A stretch of 64,000 bases of DNA from contig NC_059482.1 in assembly GCF_018139145.2 (NCBI RefSeq), positions 9,663,294 through 9,727,293 of the forward strand, read 5' to 3'. This DNA comes from Gymnogyps californianus. Taxonomy: Eukaryota > Chordata > Aves > Accipitriformes > Cathartidae. The translations under genes and the position numbers were made by a program. The notes under the pieces are model-generated. The model was not told the DNA's origin and ran no database searches. It worked only from the letters and a program-made list of their open reading frames with translations. The stretch's first letter is position 1. Every line of letters begins with the position of its first letter. Shown here in pieces: positions 63,356-64,000 of this stretch.

Positions 63356-64000
63356 GTCACTCCAGTAGATATTTGCAGTTCAGTCATGAACTCATGAACT
63401 AGAGAGAATTCAGAGAGACATTTAGATCCTTTGCAAGAGAGCTGATCTAGCAGTTACTGTATAATATCTATAGTGCTCCAGCAGTACGGAGTCTTCACCT
63501 AATACCTGTACTCAAGGTATTCATAGTGAATTCATATTCATCCACAGTAAATGTATTCATAACAAGTCCCATTTGTCCTTGTGCTAACACTTACTCTTGG
63601 TTTACCTAGGTCTTTACTCCCTCCAGCAAGGAGGAGGCAGCAGCATCTGCTGGTCTGACATGACTTGAGTCTAAGGTAACAGGGCCTTCAGCAATGATGT
63701 AGTGGCCTTGCTGGTGGGCTGTCCTCAGCTATCCAATGTTTTATATCCTCTGGACTTTCCTATAATCCAGGGTCTCAACTCCCCATTATCTCCATTATGA
63801 TTAATCTAATGTATTCTTCAATGGGTAAACCATAGACATTTTACTATATGACTTTCTTTTCTTCCAGATTTGTTCTAAACTTTTGCATACTGCTGCAGTC
63901 AGACTAGCAGTTTCGGGTCACAGGTTTGAATTAGATGCTACACTTGCTGTTTTCTGGTTATGTTCTACTATACTCAACTTGATAGTTGCACTGAAAACCT

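Larger units (their letters stand above)
54509..64000. other. Non-coding unique sequence
   Basis: About 9.5 kb right of the LTR-like element, with two candidate islands (57.6 and 58.4 kb), a purine-biased block and A-rich tracts. A 129-codon open frame (58730-59119) has no recognised domain. The stretch at 60430-60850 has the look of a worn repeat but matches nothing I can name. Confidence 0.5.

Noticed and set aside
1..64000. CRISPR arrays, bacterial operons, riboswitches or plasmid features
   Set aside because: The sequence is vertebrate nuclear DNA. No spaced direct-repeat array or compact gene cluster exists.

Overview
This is vertebrate nuclear DNA, most probably from a bird outside the chicken/duck lineages. 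It is AT-rich and CpG-poor, has no long open reading frames, and is full of mononucleotide and CAAA-type simple repeats. Three interspersed elements point to a bird: an ancient antisense CR1 LINE fragment (about 24735-26070), a complete 592-bp solo LTR with an exact 5-bp target-site duplication (36839-37430), and a second, longer, divergent LTR-like element on the minus strand (about 53288-54501). The bird assignment rests on recalled repeat-family patterns, not on a database search.

I found no protein-coding gene, rRNA or tRNA that I can defend. The longest open frames (118-154 codons) are no longer than expected by chance in 64 kb of six-frame sequence. Several begin at GTG or TTG, and none encodes a recognisable domain. 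The window is best read as a gene desert or the inside of a very large intron. Two short segments (34372-34428 on + and 5829-5863 on -) are flanked by good acceptor and donor sites and are listed only as low-confidence exon candidates.

Layout: 1-24.7 kb is mostly unique AT-rich sequence with a GC-richer patch near 5.4-5.7 kb, possible conserved regulatory islands near 7.2, 9.3 and 11.3 kb, and an exact 46-bp palindrome at 20359-20404. The CR1 relic occupies 24.7-26.1 kb. From 26.1 to 36.8 kb the sequence is unique, with homeodomain-site-rich islands near 27.5, 29.1 and 35.2 kb. The solo LTR lies at 36.8-37.4 kb. From 37.4 to 53.3 kb the sequence is again unique, with regulatory-looking islands near 47.8 and 50.5 kb. 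The long minus-strand LTR-like element is at 53.3-54.5 kb. Unique sequence with further candidate islands near 57.6 and 58.4 kb fills the rest.

There are no operons or pathways to connect. If the window has a function, it is probably regulatory: several blocks dense in TAATTA-type sites, as in long-range developmental enhancers. I cannot measure conservation here, so these are hypotheses. I saw no sign of an undescribed multigene system.
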